This document shows positions 18,805 through 28,700 of a stretch of DNA of 36,840 nt, in pieces. The stretch is taken from contig NZ_BAVS01000032.1 of NCBI RefSeq assembly GCF_000521485.1, forward strand, positions 1 to 36,840. Reading direction: 5' to 3'. Positions within the stretch are counted from its first letter, which is position 1. Every line of letters begins with the position of its first letter. The position numbers were made by a program, and so were the translations under genes. The notes under the pieces are model-generated. The model did not search any database. It was given only the letters and a program-made list of their open reading frames with translations, and was not told the origin of the DNA. Origin of the DNA: Gracilibacillus boraciitolerans JCM 21714. Its GTDB lineage: Bacteria; Bacillota; Bacilli; Bacillales; Amphibacillaceae.

Positions 18805-18858
18805 GTCAAGCGAGCAATATATCCCGTGAAGCGAGAGAGTTATCCCGTCAAGCGAGGG
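18757..18858. repeat. Long inverted repeat within the ACGGGATA array
   Basis: Bases 18757-18780 are perfectly complementary to 18809-18832 (24 bp, 28-nt spacer). The array then continues in reverse, with TATCCCGT at 21-bp spacing, up to TCAAGCGAG at 18858. It could form a large cruciform or a bidirectional terminator-like RNA hairpin. Confidence 0.8.
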
Positions 18859-18886
18859 CCTGATCCAGTGAAGAACCATGATAAAG

Positions 18887-18931
18887 CTGCCAGACTCTCT
18901 ACATGGGAATTTGTCCATACAGAATGCCTTG
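18887..18931. repeat. Diverged copy of a TGCCAGAC...TTGTCCATA...TGCCT intergenic repeat
   Basis: TGCCAGAC, TGG, TTGTCCATA and TGCCT occur in the same order and spacing as in 32307-32359. No function known. The remainder of 18754-19135 shows no gene. Confidence 0.4.
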
Positions 18932-19135
18932 TTTTTTTCACTAACATTCCATTTATATACCTTAATTCCGTTTTTGCTTGATAAAATGAAACATATTTTT
19001 CCAGTTAAGTACTTCCCTTATCGGAAGATAATTCATAAGGGTCTTAGCGATACACGAAAATTATAAATTATACACATTATCGAAGTTGTGCTTGTTGTAC
19101 TAATGGGCAGGCGAATTCAACAAGGGGGTAAATGA

Positions 19136-19294
19136 GTGAAAAGATTACTTGATATTTTAATAAAATATTTATCACTACTCTTCGTTCCACTTGGAAGGCA
19201 GAGGGATAAGTTTCCTGTCCCGTTCCTCCTATTTTCTGTTTGCTTGGCTTTTGCCGTTTATGTCTGTTTCAGCTACTTCTTCGATTGGTTCTGA
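19136..19294 (+). CDS. Possible small membrane protein, 52 aa (weak)
   Basis: A GTG at 19136 behind a G5 run opens MKRLLDILIKYLSLLFVPLG, with a hydrophobic C-terminal half (FPVPFLLFSVCLAFAVYVCF). It overlaps the 3' end of the minus-strand zinc-finger gene by 66 nt and includes a GGGATAAG...CTGTCCC half-hairpin, so it may be chance. Confidence 0.2.
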   Translation: MKRLLDILIKYLSLLFVPLGRQRDKFPVPFLLFSVCLAFAVYVCFSYFFDWF

Positions 19295-19864
19295 GCCACC
19301 TTCTTGTTCATCAGAGTGCATATACATATCTTCATAATGGTCTTTCTTATTGTAAAAGTCAGAAGGTGTTTCAGATGAACCATATTCTTCGACAGCCTGC
19401 CACGAGTCTTTTCCGTTAAATCCAACTGATTCTTTTGCTTCAGCTTCTGCATCTCTTCCAATGATATCGGGATTCATAATATCTTCCTCAACTGGGCGTC
19501 CCTCACGTAATTCACTTTCAGCATGCTTGATACATCTGAACGTTGTTGGAACCGCCAATAATCTTTCTTCCTGAATCGCTTTACCACAAACTTCACATTC
19601 CCCCCCATATTTGCCATTTTCTATCGCTTGCAATGCTTGATTTATTTCTTCAATTTTTTGTTTGGCATGCTCATTCAATCCGATTCTTTTCTCTTTATCA
19701 TATAGTTCTGTACCTTGGTCACCTGGATGATTATCGTAATGAGATAAATCTCCTGTTCCTTCTTTAATTGAACCATCTCCATTAACTTCTAAGTGCTCTA
19801 GCATTTCTTGCTTTTGTTCTATCATTAACTGCTTTGCTTCATTAATTATTTTATTAGAAACCAT
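19229..19864 (-). CDS. TraR/DksA-type C4 zinc-finger protein, YteA-like
   Basis: An N-terminal helical hairpin includes GDLSHYDNHPGDQGTELYD, the signature of the YteA/YocK group. It is followed by a DksA-type zinc finger (CEVC, then RCIKH about 20 residues on). A long acidic tail follows with GFNGKDSWQAVEEYGSSETPSD, also typical of YteA. Members are general-stress or sporulation-related proteins of unclear function that resemble the RNA-polymerase-binding DksA. Length 211 residues. A C7 tract (19600-19606) gives YGGECEVC, where relatives have one residue between Tyr-Gly and Cys-Glu fewer. The start has GGAGGCTACC about 5 nt upstream. Confidence 0.85.
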   Translation of the reverse strand: MVSNKIINEAKQLMIEQKQEMLEHLEVNGDGSIKEGTGDLSHYDNHPGDQGTELYDKEKRIGLNEHAKQKIEEINQALQAIENGKYGGECEVCGKAIQEERLLAVPTTFRCIKHAESELREGRPVEEDIMNPDIIGRDAEAEAKESVGFNGKDSWQAVEEYGSSETPSDFYNKKDHYEDMYMHSDEQEGGSEPIEEVAETDINGKSQANRK

Positions 19865-19964
19865 ACATGGTAGCCTCCTGTTTAAAATCTGTTCTAACTA
19901 ACTATTTCCTAATTAACCAGATGATAAACGTTGGAAGCATATGGGATAACTGAAATTTTGGCGC

Positions 19965-20004
19965 GAAAGAAAGTACAACGAGCGAATTTTATTCAGCTTG
20001 TTGT
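19965..20004 (-). terminator. Likely terminator of the sigma-factor gene
   Basis: On the minus strand ACAACAAGC pairs with GCTCGTTGT (one mismatch) around an 11-nt loop and is followed by ACTTTCTTTC. It lies about 75 nt after the sigma-factor stop. Confidence 0.45.
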
Positions 20005-20080
20005 GCCTTCTTCTACATTTATGTGATTTCTGACTTGTGAAATTTTAAATTACCCGAGAAGCAGGAAACAAGGGAACGTA

Positions 20081-20626
20081 TTATTCGTACTTGTCCCTCA
20101 ACATTCTCTTCGCACGAAACAAGCGGGTTTTCACGGTAGATAGTTTTACATTTAATACTTGTTGAATTTCTTTCAGAGATTGATTCTCAAAATAATATAG
20201 AAAAAGGACTTGCTTATACTTGAAAGGTAACTGGCCTAATTTATTTCTAAGTTCCTCATTCTCACAAATATGTAACACATCGCACTCAGGCGTAGATACT
20301 GCTTCATTATTATACAGCGCTACATTTTCATGTAAAAGGTCTCGTCGAAGATATCCTTTTCGCAAAAAATCCAGACAATGATTAATCGCAACTCGATTCA
20401 TCCATGCTCGAAAGGAACTCTCGCCACGAAATTTTTCCCGCTTTAAATAGCATTTAACAAGAATCTCGTGCGCAAGGTCTTCCGCTAAATAGTAATCTTT
20501 CACATAAGAAAGTGCGAGTCTATACATTTTATCCTTATACTCCACATAATGGGCATTCATTCTCTTTTCACTTGAATATAGATCCACACTCGCTAGAAAA
20601 GTGGATCTATTTTCTTTAGTTTGCAT
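20081..20626 (-). CDS. ECF-type RNA polymerase sigma factor
   Basis: Region 2 is clear (MYRLALSYVKDYYLAEDLAHEI, FRGESSFRAWMNRVAINHCLDF), as is region 4 (LPFKYKQVLFLYYFENQSLKE, then LNVKLSTVKTRLFRAKRMLR with the recognition helix). At 181 residues it has the usual ECF size plus a short N-terminal extension. No anti-sigma gene follows. The upstream gene is the secreted protein of the GntR/ABC operon, 86 nt away on the same strand, so the sigma factor could be co-transcribed or have its own promoter. The start is preceded by a G7-A-G-A site 7 nt upstream. Target genes cannot be read from the sequence. Confidence 0.85.
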   Translation of the reverse strand: MQTKENRSTFLASVDLYSSEKRMNAHYVEYKDKMYRLALSYVKDYYLAEDLAHEILVKCYLKREKFRGESSFRAWMNRVAINHCLDFLRKGYLRRDLLHENVALYNNEAVSTPECDVLHICENEELRNKLGQLPFKYKQVLFLYYFENQSLKEIQQVLNVKLSTVKTRLFRAKRMLRDKYE

Positions 20627-20712
20627 CTAATATCTCCCCCCCATTTCTAGTAAGTTGGATTCAAATCAAGCCTATATTCAAGATGGTTCTCCAAGCTTCT
20701 ATAACAATCGAA

Positions 20713-21923
20713 TTATTTCAAAAATAGTTCATTAATGTATAATTCGAAGTCATCTGGTGCTATGGATGCGTCTTTTACAGCTACTTCCCCCCCTTCATAA
20801 ATTGTTTTGCCTGTTTCCAAGTCTGCCACGATAACTACAATATTCGAATGGGATTCTCTATCTGTTGTAGATGCAACATAAAGTTTGCCATCTTTAACAG
20901 TAGTCAATGTGCCTCCTACCAAATCTGTTTCACTGGATAGCTGAACCCTGGACACCAGACCCATTTGGTCGTCTTCTAAAGAATAAGGGGGGGTTACAAT
21001 CAGTTCTGTTCCTGCAAATTGTGTGAAATAAATGGTAGAACCATCATAGAAGCTAAGGCCGCTACTATCTAATTGCAAGTCTTGCACATTAATAATTTCT
21101 TTCTCTTTCGTTGCCATGTTGTAAGAAATGAACTCTTTGTTTATCACTTCTTCCCTTATAGATTCGCTATCTTCTATCAGTTGTATTTCTTTCTTCATAA
21201 GAATAAGATATTCATTTGCGTTTGTTGGGCTCGTTTTAATTAGTTGTACGTCAAAATAGGTATCATTTTGTCCTTTAGGCACCTCAACAATAGCCTCATG
21301 ATTTGTTATCGTCTGACTAGACAGATCAATCGTATACATATGTTTTTCCCCATTGGAGAAATCGTCGTACCTGTAGTTTTGGGTAACAAGATTTAGTTCA
21401 TTACCAACAAGTTGTACATCCTCTACATAAATATGTGACAGCTTCTCACTTTCCGGAACCTTCATCGTAAAATTTTCGCTGGTCTCATCCTTTTTATTTA
21501 GAACCGAGACAGTAAAGGTAGAAGAACCCCTTTTGTAGTTGACATCTGCATATGCAAGAACCTCTTCGTTTTCAACAAATAGATCGGTCCAGGCACTTTT
21601 TCCACGCATAAAAGAACGATATTCTTCCTGTAAGTCTTTAATGAATGTCGGAGGCTGTCCAATAATCTGATCAAGAAAGGAATGTTTATTATAGTTGGAA
21701 CCGTTCGCTGTGATCTTTAAGTTCGTATTCACATAATTCATAGAAGAAGTATCCGCATAAGAACCATCTAATACTAATGGCTTTACTTCACTTTCATCCC
21801 ACTTGTTGTTTTTATAACAAACTCGGGGTACTCTGTTGCTGACGTTGCAGAGGTTACAAAAAAAGTTCCTAAGCTGAGCACAATGACAGCGATTATTGCA
21901 GTAAATTTCCAATATTTCTTCAT
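20713..21923 (-). pseudogene. Secreted/anchored protein of the GntR-ABC operon, frameshifted near the N-terminus
   Basis: The start at 21923 (behind GGAGTGTGTGAAT) gives a clear signal peptide or anchor, MKKYWKFTAIIAVIVLSLGT followed by FFVTSATS. This frame stops after 48 codons. The other frame continues from DESEVKPLVLDGSYADTSSM to the end. One extra base at the C3 run 21799-21801 (SGDESEV) joins them into 403 residues. The body is rich in beta strands with repeats like NELNLVTQNYRYDD and GKLYVASTTDRES, suggesting a beta-propeller-like extracytoplasmic domain. Function unknown; it starts 12 nt after the permease gene. Two tracts add residues (TPPY at 20987-20993, EGGEV at 20787-20793). Confidence 0.75.
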
Positions 21924-21935
21924 ATTCACACACTC

Positions 21936-22769
21936 CTATACCGTGATTTTTTTCTTTAATAGAAATCCACTCATCCAAATAGATGCAGCAAGCAGGATCA
22001 ATCCGATGACAATCTCAAGTACAAATAACTCGATAGGATAGAAAAATCCATCCACAACAAATTCTTGCAAAAGTAATGGTGCAATAAACAGGACGACTGC
22101 AACGGCACCATACGCAACTGCCGCAAAAATTCCTTTCCACTTAAAACTTCTCTCGAATAATATGCCAGTAAAAAGGATACTTACAGCCAATAGACCTGCA
22201 CCATAATATAAAATGAATTCCAAAAAGCTTCCCGGAATAATAATACTCAATTCCGGCATACTTCCCACAAGCTCTGTTAGACCCATATCATTCCGAAAAT
22301 CGACTGGTACCATGCCTTTAAAAATCACTATCTCGATTGGTAACAGAATAAGTTGAAAGGCGACGAAACCAAGTGTCATGATCATAATTGTGGTAATTTT
22401 CGCAAAGAAAATATTCAGCCTTGATGTTGGCAGCATTAATAACCGATAGACAAAAGTATTTTTCCCGACCCAATCACGGTACCAGATAAGAAAGATGTAG
22501 AAAGCTACTCCTGCAACACATAATCCAATAGGTCCAAGAAACCAGATACTTCTTATTACCTGCAAAAAACTCATTTGGCCGAACGTTTCAAGAAACTCTG
22601 CTTTTGGCATCATTTCTTCGTAGATTTTTTCATTCGCCATATTCAGGTAATCTCTGGCTTCCACGAATACTCCTGCAATCTGTAAGATTAATGTTATCCC
22701 CATTAATACAGCAAATAGTTTCGCAACACGATTAAATTCAAAGTTAACAAGCTTCCCGTAATTTTTCAT
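21936..22769 (-). CDS. ABC transporter permease
   Basis: A 277-residue protein with about six membrane segments. One lies near the N-terminus (KLFAVLMGITLILQIAGVFV), then come an outside loop, GLCVAGVAFYIFLIWY, TIMIMTLGFVAFQLILLPI, YYGAGLLAVSILFTGIL, GAVAVVLFIAPLL and VLEIVIGLILLAASIWM. Its start overlaps the ATPase stop by 4 nt (ATGA), so the two are coupled and form one transporter. The arrangement GntR-ATPase-permease resembles the YtrABCDEF operon of B. subtilis, induced by cell-wall antibiotics. Substrate unknown. Confidence 0.8.
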   Translation of the reverse strand: MKNYGKLVNFEFNRVAKLFAVLMGITLILQIAGVFVEARDYLNMANEKIYEEMMPKAEFLETFGQMSFLQVIRSIWFLGPIGLCVAGVAFYIFLIWYRDWVGKNTFVYRLLMLPTSRLNIFFAKITTIMIMTLGFVAFQLILLPIEIVIFKGMVPVDFRNDMGLTELVGSMPELSIIIPGSFLEFILYYGAGLLAVSILFTGILFERSFKWKGIFAAVAYGAVAVVLFIAPLLLQEFVVDGFFYPIELFVLEIVIGLILLAASIWMSGFLLKKKITV

Positions 22770-23456
22770 CTAACATACACCTCTCTCATTACATCAATGA
22801 CAGACTTTCCTTCGTTCTCACGTGCATCCTCAGCATCAAATTCTTTTGTAACTATTCCGTCATCCAGCAGGACAACCTTATCGATTAAATGTTCGATATC
22901 GCCTACTTCATGTGTGGTAATAATCACGCCTCTGTTTTCGATTAAATGACTGGTGAACACATTCGCAATCTCCTCACGACTGAACATATCAATTCCTGAG
23001 AATGGTTCATCCATTAATACATAGTCCACATCAAGTGCCAAGCCAAGTAACAGATTAACCTTAGCGGTATTTCCTTTTGATAAGGAAGAAATACGATCCG
23101 TCTGATTTAGCCTGAAAAAACCTAATAATTCGGTTGCACGTTCCTGATTCCAAGTGGTGTAAAAATCGTTCATAAACTCCATGGCCTCTGCCACGGTCAT
23201 TTGTGGAAGCATGGTAATCGCATCGGGAATAAACGTTATTTTTTCAAAGGTTTTTTCCTTCAACGGTTCACCATCTATTAAAATTTGCCCTTTATTGATG
23301 GGGGTAAGTGCCATAATGGCATTTAGAATCGTTGTTTTCCCTACTCCATTTATTCCTATCAAACATGTAATTTCACCCTTTTTAGCAGTGAAAGACACCC
23401 CCTCTCAATATTTTCTTCCGGCCAAACCTTTTTTCCACGTTTTTAACCTCTATCAT
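22766..23456 (-). pseudogene. ABC transporter ATP-binding protein, frameshifted at a C5 tract
   Basis: Motifs: Walker A GINGVGKTT, Q-loop region, signature LSKGNTAKVN, Walker B YVLMDEPFSGID, H-loop TTHEVGD. The true start is the ATG at 23456 (MIEVKNVEKRFGRKKIL) with GGAGGCG upstream, 2 nt after the GntR stop. The C5 at 23398-23402 breaks the frame; four C gives ILRGVSFTAKKGEITCLIG and a normal 229-residue ATPase. As written, translation could only start internally and would lack the first 20 residues. YtrB-like. Confidence 0.85.
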
Positions 23457-23458
23457 TT

Positions 23459-23839
23459 TTACGCCTCCTTATCCTCATTACCTGTGTACTTCTCTCTCAC
23501 TAATTCAAGCAGTTCCTCAACTGGTACATTAATAGAACGAACGGATGTCACAAACGTATCAACTGCCTCCAGCAATAGTTCATCTCTCACCCTGCTCAGG
23601 ATTGCTTGGTCTGTAGTGATTTTACTGGGAAGATTTCTCTCCGTATAAATCAATCCCTGTTCCTCCATTTCCTTGTACGCTCGTTGTGCGGTATTGGGAT
23701 TTACTTTCATCCTGTTAGCCAACTCCCGTCTTGATGGTATTTCCTCGCCAGGCTCCAATTCACCAATTGCAATCCGTTCCTTAAAATCCCGAACAATTTG
23801 CAAGTAAACTGGCTCACGATTATTCAGTTTTATATTCAT
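23459..23839 (-). CDS. GntR-family regulator, YtrA subgroup
   Basis: A 126-residue protein with the winged helix of GntR (REPVYLQIVRDFKERIAIGE, IPSRRELANRMKVNPNTAQR, AYKEMEEQGLI) and only a short helical C-terminal dimerisation part, as in the YtrA subgroup. It is the first gene of the operon and likely represses it. An inverted repeat at 23910-23931 is the probable operator. Confidence 0.88.
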   Translation of the reverse strand: MNIKLNNREPVYLQIVRDFKERIAIGELEPGEEIPSRRELANRMKVNPNTAQRAYKEMEEQGLIYTERNLPSKITTDQAILSRVRDELLLEAVDTFVTSVRSINVPVEELLELVREKYTGNEDKEA

Positions 23840-23909
23840 CGTAACAACTCCTATATGACCTATTAACTAACAACCAAAGTGTGTGTACTAAGTGGTTCAT
23901 ACATATAAT

Positions 23910-23931
23910 GTGTATTATATAGTTAATACAC
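23910..23931. promoter_or_regulatory. Inverted repeat, probable operator of the GntR regulator
   Basis: GTGTATTA and TAATACAC are perfect 8-bp arms around 6 nt, 71 nt upstream of the GntR start codon, in AT-rich promoter DNA. A related GTGTACTA sequence precedes it at 23883-23890. The rest of 23932-24203 holds a G7 tract (24059-24065) but no gene. Confidence 0.6.
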
Positions 23932-24203
23932 TTCGTTTGTCAATATTTTTTTGGAAATTAATTTTGTACATGAAGGCATCGATTTATATTTTTGGAAGAG
24001 CGATTGATCGTATCCAAACCCGTTATTAAAACTTAGCTTAACGGTTGTAATGGAACATGGGGGGGAAGAGCTGATAAGTGAGGTAATTAAAAATTTAATA
24101 CGTGGCATCACTGTAATGGATAGGCAATGCGGCTATTCAAATTAGCGGAATGTCTCTACTCAATACTTACATAATATTCCAAGTAACCAATTGATTTTTG
24201 TGC

Positions 24204-24233
24204 AAAAAAAGACAACCAATTGAATGATTGTCT
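24204..24233 (-). terminator. Terminator of the DUF2935 gene
   Basis: On the minus strand AGACAATC pairs with GGTTGTCT (one G-U) around an 8-nt loop, followed by seven T. Confidence 0.8.
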
Positions 24234-24285
24234 GGCTAAATTCTTGTTACTGTTAATTAAAAATTGAATTGGGATTAGTCATCTC

Positions 24286-25068
24286 TCAATTTCCGGTAAC
24301 ATGCTTGGATTGAACCACTTTCGTTAAGTAATATTGCTCCTCACGAGCCATATGGTCAGCCATGGAGGCGGTAAATGTACTTAATACTTCTGCACTTAAC
24401 TCCATTTCTTCCAATTCGCGCAAAAATGTTTTAAATAATCCGATTTCTACTTCTACGTTATTATTGAATTTTTTTAATGCCGGGAATGCATTAACATTAG
24501 AGCGTAAATAACCAGTCAGTTCAACCGCTTTTATATAGAATTGATTAAAATGCTCCGTAAAAGCATGACTCTTTTCTTTTAGCCTTTGTTCCACTCCATC
24601 CATCTCATCATTAATCGCGCCAGCATGACCTGATGCATCCAATAACCAGAGAAGATGATGATGTAATTCGTGAAAGATAGGTGGTTCCTCTCCTTGCTTC
24701 AGATAACTTAAAATCAACAAATATTCTTCCAATTCATTGACCATGTGATTAAGAAATGTAGGTGTCAGATGAATACCTATTTGTCCTGTCAAATGTCGTT
24801 CGATAATGGAAAGCTTAAACTCTCTGAATTGCTTGGTCAGGTCTTCAACGATAATAGAGAAGGAGATGGCATTGGACGTATCTATGGCCCTTGATTGTGC
24901 AAGCAATTGATCATACTGCGAGCGAAACATTTTGGCCTTTTCAATATCATCTATTTCTGATGGATAAAGGGAATCGTTAATAAATCGAGCATGATCTCCG
25001 AGCACCTGCAGCCAAAATTGATGTTCAAACACAGTACTTTTCAAATAATTGGATTTCAAATAATACAT
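24286..25068 (-). CDS. DUF2935 family protein
   Basis: An all-helical protein of about 260 residues made of two four-helix, ferritin-like halves. Near the N-terminus is VFEHQFWLQVLGDHARFI and in the second half LLWLLDASGHAGAINDEMDG, with Glu/His pairs that may bind metal. Role unknown; common in Bacillaceae. The ATG at 25068 directly abuts the G7 run (25069-25075) that must serve as ribosome binding site. The TTG at codon 4 (25059) lies 9 nt from it and is the better start. A degenerate partial copy lies at 32361-32660. Confidence 0.8.
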   Translation of the reverse strand: MYYLKSNYLKSTVFEHQFWLQVLGDHARFINDSLYPSEIDDIEKAKMFRSQYDQLLAQSRAIDTSNAISFSIIVEDLTKQFREFKLSIIERHLTGQIGIHLTPTFLNHMVNELEEYLLILSYLKQGEEPPIFHELHHHLLWLLDASGHAGAINDEMDGVEQRLKEKSHAFTEHFNQFYIKAVELTGYLRSNVNAFPALKKFNNNVEVEIGLFKTFLRELEEMELSAEVLSTFTASMADHMAREEQYYLTKVVQSKHVTGN

Positions 25069-25489
25069 CCCCCCCTTTTTTATGCATTGTTGGTTTATTC
25101 TATTCGGTAAACTGGGGAAATATTAACGCAACCCTTTCTGGTTATTCTATTAAAGGGTATGTTCCTCTCGTCAACCGCTTTTATCTTCTGTATTTATCTG
25201 GAACAGTTGAAGTAGCATTTCCACCATACACCATATCCGCCATAGTTGTTTCAATATCTTTCCATCTTTGTTTATACAATGCTACTCATCTGCAGCTCTA
25301 TGTTTAGCTTCACATTTTTAACTGAAATAGTTTTCAGTTAGTTCTAGCAGGTGTTTGGTTAAAAATATATTGAAGCGCATGCTACTTCATATTAGGATGT
25401 ATGACAAAAGTCCCTCTCCCTCTTTTGTATCCTTAGTACTATACATGTTTAAAAGTCAGTAAAGTATAATTTAAAATTCAGACTTTATA

Positions 25490-25518
25490 TTGACAACGCT
25501 TTCAAAATTGTATTATCT
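25490..25518 (+). promoter_or_regulatory. Promoter of the pectate lyase gene with overlapping cre-like site
   Basis: TTGACA (25490-25495) is followed by TATTAT/TTATCT at 15-17 nt. TGACAACGCTTTCA (25491-25504) matches the CcpA cre consensus (TGWAARCGYTWNCW) except at one position and covers the -35 box. Binding there should block RNA polymerase, giving catabolite repression; a LacI-type regulator could also use it. The 25069-25489 stretch holds no gene. The leader 25520-25705 has no recognised element. Confidence 0.6.
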
Positions 25519-25705
25519 TTTAATTACAACGTTGTTATTTTGAAGTACTTCCTCTTTTAACCACACAAATCAACTTCATGATTCACATCACGAAACAAAC
25601 TTACCTAGAAAACTAGGTCTAGTAATCTTTTCATGCAGGAGGTGGTAGATAAAAGTTTATCTTTTCACAAGCTTAAATAAAAATTAGAAAAGGAGAGATA
25701 ACTAA

Positions 25706-28700
25706 ATGAAGCGACGATGGAGCAGGAATATAGCAATCTTTGCTATCTTTTTGATGTTTTTTTCTAACATGAACTTGATGGTGTTTGCAGAGACGTTTGA
25801 AAATCCACTTGGAAATGATTGGAGTTTTGCTGGATTTGGTTCTAATACAAGTGACAGCAAAAATGAACCACCGACAGACAATGGTGATGGTTCTCTTACC
25901 TTACTTGTTGGGGGGGGTGGTAAAATCGCAGGTAGTGAAATTGGTGTATCCCTTCAATCATTAGAACTTGATGCTGCTGACAATTTTGAAATTACTACGA
26001 CAGCATCTGCTGATTCTTATAGTCCAGACAGCCAGCGCGCTTTTGGTCTAATGGTGCTTGATGAAACCGGTGAGGACAGTGATGGCAAGAATTCTCACAA
26101 TTACGTTGCAGTCGGTGCACTCGATGAAGACATGCGCGGTTTTTATAGTAAAGACGGTTATGACGGAGGTGGTCTGACTAAATTAGATATTTTCTCAGAC
26201 AATGTCCCACCCGCAACTGGAGAGTCATACGACTTATCTATTAAAAAATCTGGGGATACATTCGTTGTAACTTCGAATGGGCAAAGGGAAACATTCAAAT
26301 TAGAGAATGCTTTTTCAGGCAACATTCATGTCGGCTTGTTTGTTGCTCGAAATGGAGAAATTACATTCTCTAACACGAAGGTAAATGTTTCCGATCTAGC
26401 AACTTCATCACTGGAAGTTGATATATCTGGCATGAAAACAGAGTATCTTGTTGGTGAAGAGCTTGATTTAAGTGGATTAAAAGTAACAGCAGTAAATGAG
26501 GATAATACAGAAACTGTTGTCCCAGTTGAGGACTTAATTATCACTGGATTTGACAGTAGTTCTGCTGGTACAAATACTATTACTATTAATTATAACGGTG
26601 CAGAAACTACGATAGATTTAAATATTATTGAACTAGCTTTAACAAGCATGGAAGTGAAATATTATCCGGCTAAAACAGATTATTATTTACAAGATAGTTT
26701 TAATCCAGATGGTCTGGTCGTAACAGGATCTTATAATAACGGTTATAATGTAGAAGATTTAACGAGTGAGGATTATATTTTTCAAATCGACGGAGAAGAA
26801 ATCGATTCTGACTACACTTTTGAGAGTTCCGGAGAAAAAACGGTAACGGTTAAATCTTTAGAAGCTTCAAGTGTTACCACATCATTTACTGTTCATGTTA
26901 GTGATGCGGAATTAGATGCAGTTGATGTTGCTCAACTTCCTGAAAAAACACAATACTACCTTAATGAGGAATTAGACTTAGACGGAATTGTTGTTGTTGC
27001 AGAATATAGTGATGGAAGTTCTGTTCGATTAACACGAGGTGAGTTTGACGTTTCCGAATTAGATACATCAACAGAAGGGGGGGACAAAGAAGTAACAGTG
27101 ACTCACAGAGGCGTAGAGGCGACGTTCCCTGTTAACGTAAAGGAAAAGGAACTGGATGAGATACGTGTTACAGAATATCCTCAAACAACTTTCACTGTTG
27201 GAGATGCGTTTAATTCTGACGGTCTAGAAGTATCCAAGATTTTCGACAACGGGGGGGATCAAGAAGTTTTGGATTCAACAAATTATGATCTAGACACTTC
27301 AGCATTTGATCATTCAACCGCAGGGCAATACACCATCGTGATTAACCCAACAGATGATTCCATTGAGTCAACATCATTTGACGTAACAGTTCGTGAAGAA
27401 ACAACCGTAGAATGGAATAAAATTCAGTTTGGTCAATCAACTGGTGCGGACACAAATTATATTCAAACGCTGGACAATGGCGGAATTCGAATCGTAGCAG
27501 AAGGTACAAGCTCTGGTAAAATTACCGGTGACCATGACGGGATCACATTCTATTACACAGTCATTGATGCGGTAGAAGATAACTTCACTCTGTCCGCCGA
27601 CATCAAAGTAAATGAATATGCCAAAGACCCACACGATGGTCAAGAATCTTTTGGTATTATGACTCGTGATGCGATTGGTGAAAACAACAACGATGGTGTT
27701 TTTGCTTCCAACATTGCTACAGTCGGTGGATATAGTGGTGGTACGAAAGAAACAAATGGTACGCAATTGTTTATCCGTACTGGAGTAGAATCTTCAGATG
27801 GTGTTGGTAGTCAAGGTGTACAAAAGCAAATGTTATTAGCTGAAAAACCTACAACTGATAACACTTATCCAGCAGAGGATTACCGATTGACTTTAGCAAA
27901 AACAAACAGCGGATTTACTGGCCAATTAAATGATGGCGAAGAAGCACTTTTCTTTGAGCTGAAATTTTAAACGTTCAAGACGGCAAGATGTATGTTGGTT
28001 TCTATACAGCTCGTTTAGCTGACATCGAAGTGTACAACATTGACTTTAATGTAACTGCAGCTTCAACTGATGCACCAAGAGTATTCCCACCTGCTGAACC
28101 GGTTACGCCTATATTAGATATCGTGTCCCGTGACAAAGCTTCGGAAGTAGACTATGATTTACTGTTAAAGTCTAACGTAGACGGCACAGTAACAGTAAAA
28201 GCTGGCCAACAAGTTATTATCAGTAATAAAGAAGTTACTCACGACGAACTAGTTGGAGTTCCTACTAAACTTATAGAAAACCAAGACACTAACTTTAGTA
28301 TTTCATTCTTACCAAGCGACACACAATTACTTACTTCTTACGACAAAATCGTCAAGAACTTCAACGTTTCAATGAAAACATTCCGAGACGGATCTGATAT
28401 CCATGTTGCTCCAGATGGTTCCAGTAATGGAGACGGAACGGAGTTAAATCCGTTAGATTTAGACACGGCTATCGAGTATGTACAACCAGGTCAACGAATT
28501 GTACTTGCTGATGGTAACTTTGTAAGAGATTCTAAATTAGAAATTTCTAAATATAACGACGGTACTGCAGATGCAAGAAAATATCTCGTTGCTGCCGAGG
28601 GTGTACAACCGGTTATCGACTTCGATAAACGCTCAGAAGGTGTCGTATTAAATGGTAATTACTGGCACGTATCTGGAATCGACTTTGCTCGTTCGGCTGC

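Noticed and set aside
27955-27990. Programmed frameshift in the pectate lyase
   Set aside because: No slippery heptamer followed by a pseudoknot is evident; a lost base fits as well and similar losses occur throughout the window.
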